Source of the DNA: Myxococcota bacterium
GTDB taxonomy: Bacteria > Myxococcota_A > Polyangia > Palsa-1104 > JAEUJZ01
Assembly (NCBI GenBank): GCA_025057315.1
Contig: JANWXW010000049.1
Coordinates: 50,779 to 114,778 of the forward strand
Direction of reading: 5' to 3'
Length of the DNA stretch: 64,000 nt
In this document: in pieces, positions 27,889 through 36,691 of the stretch
How the letters are laid out: every line of letters starts with the position of its first letter
Numbering within the stretch: the stretch's first letter is position 1
Notes under the pieces: model-generated
Database searches by the model: none
Told to the model about the DNA's origin: nothing
The model's input: the letters and a program-made list of their open reading frames with translations, nothing else
Position numbers and translations under genes: made by a program

Positions 27889-28953
27889 TTAGCTTGAAGA
27901 GGCGTCCCGACGGAGTTGGAACTGCGTCCGGTATCCACCCATGGTGGCGCCTGTGCCCAAGCCTCCACTGGAGTGTGCGTAAGAATGACGCACACTGCTG
28001 ACTTGGTATTTGCCATCGAAGGCCGGGTCCGTGCACTTGACCTGGATCATGACCCCGGGCCTGATCTTGCCGTTTCCGCGCGCCGTGCCTTGTCCCATGA
28101 TGTAGGACATCTGGCGCTCTTCCATGATCGATTTGGCGATGAGGTCTGCCTCTTCTTTGCTCCTGACAGGTACATCGAAGAACTGCAGGTTGGGCGCATC
28201 GCTGAACGCCGAGCCGCCCCCCCGGCCGCCTAGCCCCGGGCTGTTGGTCGCCTCGCCGACGATGACCTCCTTCTTGTCGGGGTCCCACCCACGCACGGTC
28301 ACCTTCTGCACTTGGTTGGCCACCGACAACATGAGGGACAGGTAGTCGACGTTGGTCTCCTTGCCCTCTTCGGTGAAGTCCAGCGTCATGATGGGACCCT
28401 GATCCTTTTCCGGCTTGCGAAAGTAGAGTGTGTTGTCCTCCACGAGGATTTCTCGTCCGGTGCGGGCGGCGAGCCAACGCAGGTAGGCCAGGTCGGTGAC
28501 GTTGTTCTGGTGGAGATGATCGAGCTTCAGGGTAGGCGGCTCCTTGCCGAACTTGGCGCTGAGGCCGTGCTCACCGGCGATGGTCTCGACGATCTGCTTG
28601 ACGGTTCGCTGTACAAAGGTGCGTGTCTTGCGTTCCCGCGCCAGCTTGTGCAGGTCGTTCATAGCCCACACCTTGAGGCTGACCGCACGCTTGATGTCCC
28701 AGATGGGGTTGATGCCGGTGACTCTGCCCTTGAACAGCTCGTCTTCCTCCTCTCCCTCCATCTGCATCTTCACCGTCACCGTGGTGCCGGGCTTGATCTG
28801 ACGCGTGTACCTGCTGCCGATGTTAGAGAGAGAAATCTCGGCCATGTCCGGCTGGTCCAGGTCTGCCCGGATCTCGAAGTGCTCGATGTCCTCCTCAGGA
28901 ATCTCCCCACCGATGTTGATCTTGGGCTGGCCGGCAATGACCCGCTTCGACAT
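27889..28953 (-). CDS. eCIS hub protein, gp27 / phage late control D family
   Basis: Baseplate hub of 354 residues. The fold is that of the gp27 half of VgrG: an N-terminal beta region (IEHFEIRADLDQPDMAEISL), the typical FVQRTVKQIVETIAGEHGL helix, the LAYLRWLAARTGREILVEDNTLYFRKP block, and a C-terminal tube-like domain. In Afp8/Pvc8 and VgrG this is fused to a gp5-like OB fold and needle; here the protein stops after the hub, so the spike must be a separate protein or absent. Six nt separate it from the Afp7-like gene. It is the last recognisable gene of the operon. Confidence 0.85.
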   Translation of the reverse strand: MSKRVIAGQPKINIGGEIPEEDIEHFEIRADLDQPDMAEISLSNIGSRYTRQIKPGTTVTVKMQMEGEEEDELFKGRVTGINPIWDIKRAVSLKVWAMNDLHKLARERKTRTFVQRTVKQIVETIAGEHGLSAKFGKEPPTLKLDHLHQNNVTDLAYLRWLAARTGREILVEDNTLYFRKPEKDQGPIMTLDFTEEGKETNVDYLSLMLSVANQVQKVTVRGWDPDKKEVIVGEATNSPGLGGRGGGSAFSDAPNLQFFDVPVRSKEEADLIAKSIMEERQMSYIMGQGTARGNGKIRPGVMIQVKCTDPAFDGKYQVSSVRHSYAHSSGGLGTGATMGGYRTQFQLRRDASSS

Positions 28954-28959
28954 GATCTG

Positions 28960-29394
28960 CTACCCCCGGCCCGTAAGGGCCTTGCTGGCCTTTTTCATCT
29001 TCAGGGTGGCTTCCATGCGCACCGGCTTCCCCGAACGATCAAACATGGTCATTTTGGTCGACAGGGATTCGGTCACGCCTTCGAACACAAAGCTACCATA
29101 GACAAACTTGTACAGCGGCGGGCGCTTCTGGCTCCCGATGTTGGCCAGCTTCATCATGGCATTGAAGTCGTCCAGCGCCGAACCACCGTCCTCATACCGG
29201 TCGAAATGAAGCGTCACCGTCAGTGTCGCCGGCGTCGGCTTGGTAAACTCCTGGGGAGGCTCGTCGCTGACAGCGCCCTCTTTTTGCGTCCATTGTACCT
29301 GCTTCTCAACGGACAGTTCCTTAGGGTTAAAGTACACCGTGATGGTTCCATGCTCGCCCGTAAGTTGGGCTTGAGCGAGGCGCTTGTAGCTCAC
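28960..29394 (-). CDS. eCIS Afp7/Pvc7-like tube-interface protein lacking LysM
   Basis: Protein of 144 residues matching the N-terminal domain of the Afp7/Pvc7 family, which joins the tube to the hub: ITVYFNPKELSVEKQVQW at the start, then TLTVTLHFDRYE and PPLYKFVYGSFVFEGVTESLS. In relatives a LysM domain follows; here the chain ends at a basic ALTGRG tail with no LysM sequence. The GTG start overlaps the end of the 1601-residue gene (GTGA), so translation is coupled. Expected position is the baseplate, next to the gp27 hub encoded 6 nt downstream. Confidence 0.82.
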   Translation of the reverse strand: MSYKRLAQAQLTGEHGTITVYFNPKELSVEKQVQWTQKEGAVSDEPPQEFTKPTPATLTVTLHFDRYEDGGSALDDFNAMMKLANIGSQKRPPLYKFVYGSFVFEGVTESLSTKMTMFDRSGKPVRMEATLKMKKASKALTGRG

Positions 29395-32300
29395 TGCTCA
29401 CCGTACCTTTCATCAGCGAGACGCTCGTTGAACGCGATCTCATCCAGGATCTGACGAACCAGGTGCTGGAGTTGAAACACCATGCGCACCTGGTCGTCCT
29501 TGGACTCACCCCTGAGGGGCTGACCCTCCACTGCGTTGTCGTTTTGCACCGCCGCCGGGGCATTGCCGCTGTGCGCTGCAGCAATCTGCTCCTGTCCAGC
29601 GGCGATTGCAATCAGGGTCAGGTCTCCCAACGTGATGCGATCGTCAGAGGATGCGGCTTGGGCCGCGGCGTGGGCCCGGATGGCGTCCATCAGCCTGGCC
29701 GAGGGATCGCCTTGCACCGACGGATGACTCACCGTCGGCGGGGCCGTGACCAGCGTGGCCTCGGGTACCTGGCGCTGCCAGCCTGGCCTGGGGGCTGGCG
29801 GGACCACCACCGACTGCTCGATGGGGCCCGCCGGACTTGCTGAGCCCGCCCGGGGGCCAGGGCCAACCTGGCCCAGCCCACCCTCCACGACTGTAAGCCG
29901 AGGCCGGCCCGCACCGCTGGCTGGAAAGCGGGTGTCTCCGCGGGCGGCTGTCGGTGCCCCCTCCTCCTGTTCTTCGATGGTGGGCTCGAACCCAGCCAGG
30001 GCAACGGGCTCCATGCCCTGCCACAGGGCAGCACCCCGCTCGCTGGCCTCGGCGCCAGACAGCGCAGCGCGCACGGTTGGGGGCAACTCCCATGTTCTCA
30101 CGATGTCTGCCCAACCCCAGGTGTCCAGCCAGCTTTCCGCCCGAGACACGAGCGGAGGAAGCCAGAGCCCCCCCAGCGCACGCGGCAGGGCGGAGAAAGG
30201 CTGGAGGCCCCCACGGGTTGCGGCGTCTGTCCGCCTGGATATACCCCAGACCATCGGATGGACTCGATCCAGCAGCGGTAGGTCGATGCCCAATGGCTCG
30301 CTCCCAGCCGCCCGGATCGATGTAGGCCCTCTGACCCCCGCCTGCATCGGAAGCAGACCGCGAGGCCCCAAATCGGTCCCCACCCTGCCCGACTTCGGTG
30401 AAGTGGCCAGGGGAGGGCCACCTCCCACCGGGCGGAAGACCAGCGCCTCGGCCCCAGCCCCCACCATCGGTTGAGATGGGGCTTCCCATGCAGAGCCCCC
30501 GCTTAGGAGCTGCGCAAGAGGCGGGGCGAATGCTGACCCACGCGTAGCAATGGGAAGAAACATTGCCGAAAGAGCAGACTCCTGCACCGACGGACGAGCC
30601 CCGCCAGGAGGGGACGCGAGCGAAGCTAGGCTTGACACCGCCCTTAGGGGCGGGGGTGGAGGGAGCGACAGGGGGGCAACCTCGGGTCGTGGAACAACAC
30701 CGAGGCGGGACGGAGGCCCCCCCCATTCAGCCCAGCTCAGCAGGGGCCACCGGAGGCCGGCATGGCCGGATCCATCGGCCGCCCCATCTTTTGCAGATGG
30801 GGACAGCATAGAGCTCAGTTTGCTAAAAGCAAACATGGCCCGTGATGCTGCAGGAAACAGGGCCAAGGCACGCCATGGCAAGGCCGCAGCCGCCGATGGC
30901 CAGCGGGCCGATGGAGGGGCGGCTGGCGAGGATAGAGGGAGGGGGCCAGCAGCCCTCGCAGGCGACGGGATGGCTCCCATCTCGTCGCGCCGTGCGACAG
31001 GAACAGGGGCGGCAGCGGCGCCAGTGCGGGAGGCATCGGGGGTGCCGATCGACCCCATGGAGGCGGGCCAGAGGCCAGCCGATGTCCCCGAGGGAACCGA
31101 CGCAACTGGCTCCTCTCCATCGACCAGGGGAGGTGATGTAATCTGGGTAGGAGTCCCTTGGGATGGGCCCAGCGAAGGGACATCAGGCCGCGGCAAGAAC
31201 CCCTTGGCAGATATCCGTGCTCCTGCTGCGGACCCTGTCTGCTCTGCAGCCCGCGCTGGTCTGCCCTCGTACCCTCCGCCAGATATCTCCGCATCACTGG
31301 AGATACGGCTTGCATCTGGGCTGCTGCGCGACGCTGTTTTGGACACTCTGCCGGAGGAGGCCATCACGCTGAGAGGAAGGGGCAACTCCACGGCACCAGG
31401 CCAGCGTGCTGCGAGGCCTCCTGAAGCCTCGCTCCCGGCAACAGCCTCCAGCAGGGGAGCCAGCAGGTGGGTCCCCTTGCCCAGCCCGCCGGCACGCATC
31501 GCCGCCTGCGCAGCCGTCAGCAGAGCGGGCCCAGGCAGCAGCCCGGCCCGAACGAGCACTTCCACGACCGTGGCATCTACGAACTCCGTAGCCAGGCTGG
31601 CGGCCCGGACACCGACCGTCGTGGCGAATTGCTCTGTCAACGAGGCCATGGTCCCTGGACGCATCACAGCCCTGGCGGGGACCGGTCCTGGGATAGGCAT
31701 GGGGGGCAGCGCAGGTGGACCGCTGGTCCCAGGGGCTGTGACCAGCCGGGGGGGCAGAGGTGTTCCTGGAGGCATCCCGACTCCGGCGACCCCGACGGTG
31801 GGCATGGCCCCGGCTTGGACCACGGGGGGAGCGGAGGAGGCGGGGGGACGGGGGTCTACCGACACCCCAGCGGACGGCGGTCGCTCAGGCGCAGGCAGCG
31901 CAGCGGGAAGCACGGGACTTGGGGCGCTCGCCTCAGCCGGGGGAGTGATCTGCAGACGCGGAGCGGCGCCGCCCAGAGAAGGTGTGCGAGTTGGGGACGC
32001 AGCAGCTGGACGAGCAGGGCCCAGATGGCGGTCTGGCTCTACCCAGTCGAAGTGCGCTGCCCAGGGACGGTCTGGGGGGAGAGCCAGAATCTGCGTGTCA
32101 CGCTCGGCCTGCCAGCCCGCCAGGTGTTGCAGGAACCGCTCGCTGAGCAGGGCCAGGGGCGGGAGCTGCAACAGAGCAGGCCTGGATGCAACGACAGCCT
32201 CCCCACCAGGGACCTCCACGACGGCGCCGGGAAGCATGCCAGCGGGAGCCAAACCCGTCGATGTGGACACCAGGCTGGGGAGTAGGCCGAGTGGGGGCAG

Positions 32301-34196
32301 CCCTGCTCCAGGCAGATGCTTCGACGGTGCCAGGCCCGGACGGGCCCGCGATGGCAAGGCAGCTGGTTCAATGGCCGCGGGCATCGTGGCGGGCTCGATG
32401 GGATAGCCAGGTGGCTCGGACGCCCGTTCTTGTTCTGTTCTCCTTCCTGAAGCGGTGGCTTGTGGTCTGTCCGCTCCTGACATCGAGGGTGCGCCCGACG
32501 TCTGTTGCAGCGGCATGGACAAAGACCCTGGCCTCTGTGGTTCCCCAGCCGAGGCCCAGGGTGTGGCCGGCAGGGAGACAGACAGAGCCCCCTCCAGCCT
32601 GGGGACCAGCACGCCGCCAGACTCGGGCTCGGCTGGCAGGGGCGGGGTGGCCGTCTCGGCTGTCGCAACCTCTGCTGTGACACGGACGGCCCCCGATGGC
32701 GGCTGAGGCCCCGGCCAAGCCTGGGGGGCTGGCGACGCCTTTGGAGGCGGGGACGCCGAAACGTGCGCTCCCAGCGGAACAGGGGTGGGGGTCGACTTGG
32801 CCACAGCCTGGGGTCGGCTCCCCCCTGCCTGCGGCTCAGGAGCCTCCAGCACAGGCATGGGCTGCTGCGCCAGTGCGAGGCTTCGCGGTCCGTCCTCCGG
32901 CCCCTCCATCCCCGTCATGGCCGAGAGCTGAATGCGCCTCCCCTCCATCGACAAGACTGCGCCTTTGCGCGGCTCGGGTTGTCCCGCAGGCACGCGGAGC
33001 CTCTCGTCAGCCCACTGGAGATGAGAGAAGGGGCGACCCAGCGCCGAGACCCCTAGAGGGCGCCCGGGCCGTAAGAAGGGGGGCACGGGGCCGATTAGGC
33101 CGATCAGATCGACTGCGCGCTGGTCCGCCGATGGATCCAGACCAGGGGCCGGAGGTTGCTCCGAAGCGGAGGAGCCGGACCCCAGCACCAGGGACACAGG
33201 GACTGCCTCGGACGGGAGGCCAGCAGTGGGCCCTGACGCAGGGGCCTCTGGGCCGGACAGCGCCTCGGCAGCCGGGCCAGGCAGAACCTGCGCAGCGCTT
33301 CCGAACTCGATGACCGCGATGGGTGCGCCAGGTGTTCCTGGCGAGGAGGTAGGGACAGAGGCTGAGGTTTCTGCCACCTCCTGTCCACCCATGGCTCCGG
33401 CGGCTCCTGCCCGAGGGCTGACCAGGCCCTGGGGCTGACCCGGTTCCTCTCCAGCGCCTGGCCGGGGCCACGACGGACGAGCCAGCGGCGCTTGAGGAGC
33501 CAGAAAGGCAGACGAATCCGCATGCTGGGGCGCAGGCGTGTCCTCCACCATCGGTTGCAGCATTGCGGAGGCAGATGGAGGCTCGTTGGCCTTCATCTGC
33601 AGGGCAGTGGGCGCTGCTTCCGCCGGCGCCGAGGCGGCCCCCTGGAGCCCGGGTGTAGGCACTGGACCCTGGAGACCACCCCCTAGAGCAGGGGGCGACA
33701 TCGGCTGGGGTTCAGCAGGGGCAGAACGACGCTCCCCGGACAAGGCAGCCACCTGGGTCAGAGCGATGCCAGCTCCACGCTCGGCTGGCGGTAGGGCATT
33801 AGGCAGGGGGTGCACCACCGATGGAGGCGGGAGCGTCCCGGCCGGTGGGGTGGTGACCGACTCGCGCGCGGAGCGTATAGCGGCAAGCGGAGCGGCCGAC
33901 CGGCGCCTGGCCGGTGCTAGCATCTCGGGTTCTCGCTCGAACCAGGGGAGGGGGAAAATCCAGTGTGCAGGGTGGGGCTGTCTCTGTCTCAGGACGAACA
34001 GCTCGTCCCCTCCCTCCATGCCCATCACCCTTGCGAAGCCACCGATGACGCAGTCGGCAAACTGCAGCGACCGCAGGACAGTGCTCACCTGGGGCCCGGC
34101 GAGCCTCTGGAGGAGGCTCTCGATGAAGTGCTCCAACCTGGGGCCAGCCAGCGGCACCCATGTGGTCAGCGGGACCATGTCCGGCGACTTCTCCAT
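29391..34196 (-). CDS. Giant Pro/Ala-rich protein (1601 residues) in the eCIS Afp6 position
   Basis: Unrecognised as a whole. Residues about 1-95 could fold (amphipathic LEHFIESLLQRLAGPQVSTV, then HWIFPLPWFERE). Residues about 100-1480 are dominated by Pro, Ala, Gly and Ser with very few Lys, Asn or Tyr, interrupted by short hydrophobic or Trp-containing islands (for example LLSERFLQHLAGWQAERD and SWLDTWGWADIVRTWELPP). The only Cys I find is residue 49. The last 100 residues are helical again (RLMDAIRAHAAAQAA; RMVFQLQHLVRQILDEIAF). Between a tube gene and the Afp7-like gene, other eCIS loci encode the small protein Afp6, so the C-terminal helices may be its equivalent. It overlaps the Afp7-like start by 4 nt. 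Function unknown: possibilities are a baseplate organiser, ruler or surface anchor. Confidence 0.75.
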   Translation of the reverse strand: MEKSPDMVPLTTWVPLAGPRLEHFIESLLQRLAGPQVSTVLRSLQFADCVIGGFARVMGMEGGDELFVLRQRQPHPAHWIFPLPWFEREPEMLAPARRRSAAPLAAIRSARESVTTPPAGTLPPPSVVHPLPNALPPAERGAGIALTQVAALSGERRSAPAEPQPMSPPALGGGLQGPVPTPGLQGAASAPAEAAPTALQMKANEPPSASAMLQPMVEDTPAPQHADSSAFLAPQAPLARPSWPRPGAGEEPGQPQGLVSPRAGAAGAMGGQEVAETSASVPTSSPGTPGAPIAVIEFGSAAQVLPGPAAEALSGPEAPASGPTAGLPSEAVPVSLVLGSGSSASEQPPAPGLDPSADQRAVDLIGLIGPVPPFLRPGRPLGVSALGRPFSHLQWADERLRVPAGQPEPRKGAVLSMEGRRIQLSAMTGMEGPEDGPRSLALAQQPMPVLEAPEPQAGGSRPQAVAKSTPTPVPLGAHVSASPPPKASPAPQAWPGPQPPSGAVRVTAEVATAETATPPLPAEPESGGVLVPRLEGALSVSLPATPWASAGEPQRPGSLSMPLQQTSGAPSMSGADRPQATASGRRTEQERASEPPGYPIEPATMPAAIEPAALPSRARPGLAPSKHLPGAGLPPLGLLPSLVSTSTGLAPAGMLPGAVVEVPGGEAVVASRPALLQLPPLALLSERFLQHLAGWQAERDTQILALPPDRPWAAHFDWVEPDRHLGPARPAAASPTRTPSLGGAAPRLQITPPAEASAPSPVLPAALPAPERPPSAGVSVDPRPPASSAPPVVQAGAMPTVGVAGVGMPPGTPLPPRLVTAPGTSGPPALPPMPIPGPVPARAVMRPGTMASLTEQFATTVGVRAASLATEFVDATVVEVLVRAGLLPGPALLTAAQAAMRAGGLGKGTHLLAPLLEAVAGSEASGGLAARWPGAVELPLPLSVMASSGRVSKTASRSSPDASRISSDAEISGGGYEGRPARAAEQTGSAAGARISAKGFLPRPDVPSLGPSQGTPTQITSPPLVDGEEPVASVPSGTSAGLWPASMGSIGTPDASRTGAAAAPVPVARRDEMGAIPSPARAAGPLPLSSPAAPPSARWPSAAAALPWRALALFPAASRAMFAFSKLSSMLSPSAKDGAADGSGHAGLRWPLLSWAEWGGPPSRLGVVPRPEVAPLSLPPPPPLRAVSSLASLASPPGGARPSVQESALSAMFLPIATRGSAFAPPLAQLLSGGSAWEAPSQPMVGAGAEALVFRPVGGGPPLATSPKSGRVGTDLGPRGLLPMQAGVRGPTSIRAAGSEPLGIDLPLLDRVHPMVWGISRRTDAATRGGLQPFSALPRALGGLWLPPLVSRAESWLDTWGWADIVRTWELPPTVRAALSGAEASERGAALWQGMEPVALAGFEPTIEEQEEGAPTAARGDTRFPASGAGRPRLTVVEGGLGQVGPGPRAGSASPAGPIEQSVVVPPAPRPGWQRQVPEATLVTAPPTVSHPSVQGDPSARLMDAIRAHAAAQAASSDDRITLGDLTLIAIAAGQEQIAAAHSGNAPAAVQNDNAVEGQPLRGESKDDQVRMVFQLQHLVRQILDEIAFNERLADERYGEQ

Positions 34197-34211
34197 TTGG
34201 TTTACCTGCTG

Positions 34212-34640
34212 CTAGGAAACCTCAATGCCGTGATGCGCGATCTCGATGGTCTCGATCGAAATCTCGTTTTTGGTGGCATCCAGCTCAGGCCCCTCCCACT
34301 TGCAGATCCACCCCTCATAGAATGTCCACTTTGCCACCGGCCGTCCACCGGGGCCGAGCTGGGTAATGGTGCCGTTGAAGCGCTTCACCTTGCCCTTGAC
34401 GTTCTGCTCCCGGAGCTTGCACAGTTTTGTGTCAGCAAACCCCTGTTTGAGCACGATATTGCTATATTTTGTAGGACCGACCAGCTTGTGCTCAAACTCG
34501 TTGCACCCACCTTCCCGCAGACTGATCACCTCCGCTTCGGATTTGAGTCCACTTACCGAGCGGAAGCGCGCGTTGCCCACTCCGGCGATCTGCACGTCGA
34601 AATGATAAGCGCCGTATGCCTCGGGTCGGTTTTTCGCCAT
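34212..34640 (-). CDS. eCIS inner tube protein (T4 gp19 family, Afp1/Afp5-like)
   Basis: Tube subunit of 142 residues, the standard single-domain length. The features are typical of the family: YHFDVQIAGVGNARFRSVSGL at the N-terminus, EVISLREGGCNEFEHKLVG, YSNIVLKQGF, and a WTFYEGWICKWEGPELDA block before the last strands. It would stack as hexameric rings inside the sheath. ATG 34640 has GAGAGGA upstream; the frame extends ten codons further but that would overlap the sheath B gene. Its place just before the Afp6/7/8 positions suggests an Afp5-like baseplate-proximal tube ring, though it is the only single-domain tube here and may form the whole tube. Confidence 0.9.
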   Translation of the reverse strand: MAKNRPEAYGAYHFDVQIAGVGNARFRSVSGLKSEAEVISLREGGCNEFEHKLVGPTKYSNIVLKQGFADTKLCKLREQNVKGKVKRFNGTITQLGPGGRPVAKWTFYEGWICKWEGPELDATKNEISIETIEIAHHGIEVS

Positions 34641-34666
34641 CGGTGTCCTCTCGTGAAGCCACAGGG

Positions 34667-36466
34667 TCACACTGCCGCTGGGGCCTCTTGGTTCATGCGC
34701 TGCTCCAAGGTCAGCAGGATGTATTCGGCCGGCAGGGCTGGTGCCACCCGGATCTGGACGATGAGCCGTCCGCTGTCGATGACCTCAGGAGGATTGGTCT
34801 CCTCGTCACACTGCACCAAGTAAGCCTCTTGTTCCTCTTTGCCGGCGAAGTAGCCTTTGTTCCACAGGTTGCCCAGGAAAAATGCGATCTCCCGACGAAC
34901 CACGGCCCAGGTAGCTGGGGTATTCGGCTCGAAACACACCCACTGGGTACCGTTCATGAGCGACTTGCGCAGCATGATGAACAGCCGCCTGACGTTTAGG
35001 TACCGCCAGTCGGGGTCATTGCTCAGGGTTCGGGCACCCCAAATGCGAATCCCGCGGCCGGTGAAGGCACGCAACGTGTTGACTCCGTCACTGTTGAGCT
35101 GTCCAATATGATCATCGGTGAGTGCCAGCGTTAGTTGCGTGACCCCGACTAGAGGCTCGTTGGCCGGGGCTTTGTGCACGCCGTCCCGCACATCGCAGCG
35201 AGCATAGACACCGGCAACGATGCCGCTCGGAGGGATCTTGACGGGCTTGCCGCTGCTGTCGGGCACTTCCAGCCAGGGGAAATAGTAAGCAGCATAGGAC
35301 GAGGTACGCGTCGGGCGGACTCGCTGCGCATCGACATCGCCGAAGCGGATCTTGCGGATCTCCTCGATGTTGCGTACATCGGGCATATCCAGGATGGCGA
35401 ACCGATCCTGGGTACGCTCGCAGATGTCGATCATCGCGTCATAGATACGGTCCACAAAGACCCTAGCCTCGGCGGCTGACATCCGACTGTAGGCCAGCAT
35501 GGCGTCAGGTACCACCAGCAGGCCAACCTCGTCGATGTGCTCCAGGGTCATCAGACCCGTGCGCTCGTCCATGCCGTGGTCGTAGCCAATGTAGTCCTCC
35601 GCAGTCATTCCCTCGGTCCCATCGCGCCCCCCGGAGAGCTTCTCGGGGGGGCTTGGAGCCGGCATGTGGTAGGGCGGCGGTGCGGAGGAGTGGAGGTCCT
35701 CCAGACGGATCAGAGTCGACTGCTCATTGACAATGCGGGGCGCATAGCGTCGACTCCGCGGGCTCATCTGGAGGTTGCGGAAGACCTCCTTGCGATCTTT
35801 GAGAGTGGCATGAATCTCGAACTCCAGCACCTCGACGAAGGTGGGAGAGGAAGCAGCATAGCCGCGAACGATGGGTGTCTCTGTGCCCCAGAACAGCTGG
35901 TTGTCTTTGACGTCGGTAAGGATCACATAGTCGCTATTTTGCCGGTCATAGATGCGGACCAGCGCGCCCGGCTCGAACCCACGCAGGGAGTTGACCCGGG
36001 CCGCTCCGGCGCCGACCTCCAAGTCCAGCGTGAGCAGCGTGCTCGCTCCGGTGGTGTGAGCGACGCGGACCCAAATGTTGTTGCCCCACCGCCCCTCGCT
36101 GTTGGCAAGGATGCGCAGGGCGTACTTGCCGTAGCCGTCCTTGATGAGTCGCTCCGCCGGCACGGCGTGCTCCGGGGTGAGAGGCTGGCCCGGTAGAGGA
36201 CGACGCGCGACCCGCACAATGTAGGCCACCTGACCGCCGTTTTGGAAAAAACCCTCGACGGAGCGAGCGAGGTACCCTTCGCTGGTCGCACCGAAGACCT
36301 CGACGAACTCAGCCCAGCTCCGGACCCGGTAGGGCGTGTTCAGCGGACCCTTGCTGGCCAGCCCAACAAAGCCAGCGATGTGCGCATCGGCCATGGTGAG
36401 CGGGGCATGCGACTCGTAGCCAACGGGATAAATGCCGGGGGGCCTGACCTCGCGGAGTGCCTTCAT
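34667..36466 (-). CDS. eCIS tail sheath protein B (large, Afp4-like)
   Basis: Contractile sheath subunit of 599 residues. The N-terminus PGIYPVGYES and the GPLNTPYRVRSWAEFVEVFG block, and the C-terminal half with YAAYYFPWLEV, SGIVAGVYARCDVRDGVHKAPAN, RGIRIWGARTLSNDPDWRYLNVRRL and CDEETNPPEV, are classic sheath core. Between about residues 95 and 290 is an insertion domain that sheath A lacks. In Afp/PVC the larger Afp4-type sheath sits next to the baseplate. It starts 48 nt after the DUF6760 frame ends, with GAGG before the ATG. Confidence 0.93.
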   Translation of the reverse strand: MKALREVRPPGIYPVGYESHAPLTMADAHIAGFVGLASKGPLNTPYRVRSWAEFVEVFGATSEGYLARSVEGFFQNGGQVAYIVRVARRPLPGQPLTPEHAVPAERLIKDGYGKYALRILANSEGRWGNNIWVRVAHTTGASTLLTLDLEVGAGAARVNSLRGFEPGALVRIYDRQNSDYVILTDVKDNQLFWGTETPIVRGYAASSPTFVEVLEFEIHATLKDRKEVFRNLQMSPRSRRYAPRIVNEQSTLIRLEDLHSSAPPPYHMPAPSPPEKLSGGRDGTEGMTAEDYIGYDHGMDERTGLMTLEHIDEVGLLVVPDAMLAYSRMSAAEARVFVDRIYDAMIDICERTQDRFAILDMPDVRNIEEIRKIRFGDVDAQRVRPTRTSSYAAYYFPWLEVPDSSGKPVKIPPSGIVAGVYARCDVRDGVHKAPANEPLVGVTQLTLALTDDHIGQLNSDGVNTLRAFTGRGIRIWGARTLSNDPDWRYLNVRRLFIMLRKSLMNGTQWVCFEPNTPATWAVVRREIAFFLGNLWNKGYFAGKEEQEAYLVQCDEETNPPEVIDSGRLIVQIRVAPALPAEYILLTLEQRMNQEAPAAV

Positions 36467-36514
36467 CGAACATCCTCACCAGGGGGCGAGGCCGACGGCC
36501 TGAGATGGCTCTGG

Positions 36515-36685
36515 CTAGCCGCGCCGCCTCGCCTCGTTGATCTCGCGGTTGATCCTGGCGATCTCACGCAGCCAGATGTGCCTCTCGTTGTGCTCCATCG
36601 AGAGGATATCGTCCAGCGGCCAGTGGAAATGATATGCGATGTAAGCTACCTCCTGGTAAAGCTGTTCCAGGGGGTAGCTCGTTAT
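36515..36685 (-). CDS. DUF6760-like C-terminal extension read by -1 frameshift
   Basis: Open frame of 56 residues beginning at the shift site: ITSYPLEQLYQEVAYIAYHF, then HWPLDDILSMEHNERHIWLR and a helical INREINEARRRG end. From memory this matches the DUF6760 family found beside tail-assembly chaperones in Streptomyces-type eCIS loci. The frame has no ATG, GTG or TTG ahead of the conserved part; the preceding in-frame stop is only about nine codons upstream of ATA 36685, and the first ATG lies inside the conserved core. It is therefore best read as the tail of a fusion with the upstream chaperone, total about 185 residues. An ACG or ATA start on its own is a weaker alternative. Confidence 0.8.
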   Translation of the reverse strand: MTSYPLEQLYQEVAYIAYHFHWPLDDILSMEHNERHIWLREIARINREINEARRRG

Positions 36686-36691
36686 CCCCCC
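36644..36691 (-). promoter_or_regulatory. Programmed -1 ribosomal frameshift signal
   Basis: Read on the minus strand: slippery heptamer G_GGG_GGA (36691-36685) in the chaperone frame, directly before its TAA; a 5-nt spacer (36684-36680); then a stem-loop with arms at 36679-36667 and 36656-36644 (12 Watson-Crick pairs, one C-A mismatch, 10-nt loop). The X_XXY_YYZ heptamer lets both Gly tRNAs re-pair one base back, giving Gln-Gly-Gly then Ile-Thr-Ser in the DUF6760 frame. Order and spacing match known bacterial -1 frameshift sites. Confidence 0.85.

Noticed and set aside
27399..28001. Plus-strand frame of 200 residues overlapping the end of the gp27 hub gene
   Set aside because: Arg/Pro/Gly-rich composition, no family features, and it runs antisense into a well-supported gene.
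29391..34196. The 1601-residue protein as a classical tape-measure protein
   Set aside because: It lacks the long helical heptads and membrane segments of tape measures and sits in the Afp6 position; a ruler role is only one speculative option.
36515..36613. DUF6760 as an independent gene starting at its first ATG
   Set aside because: That ATG is inside the conserved core and would remove the most conserved half; the frameshift explains the frame better.
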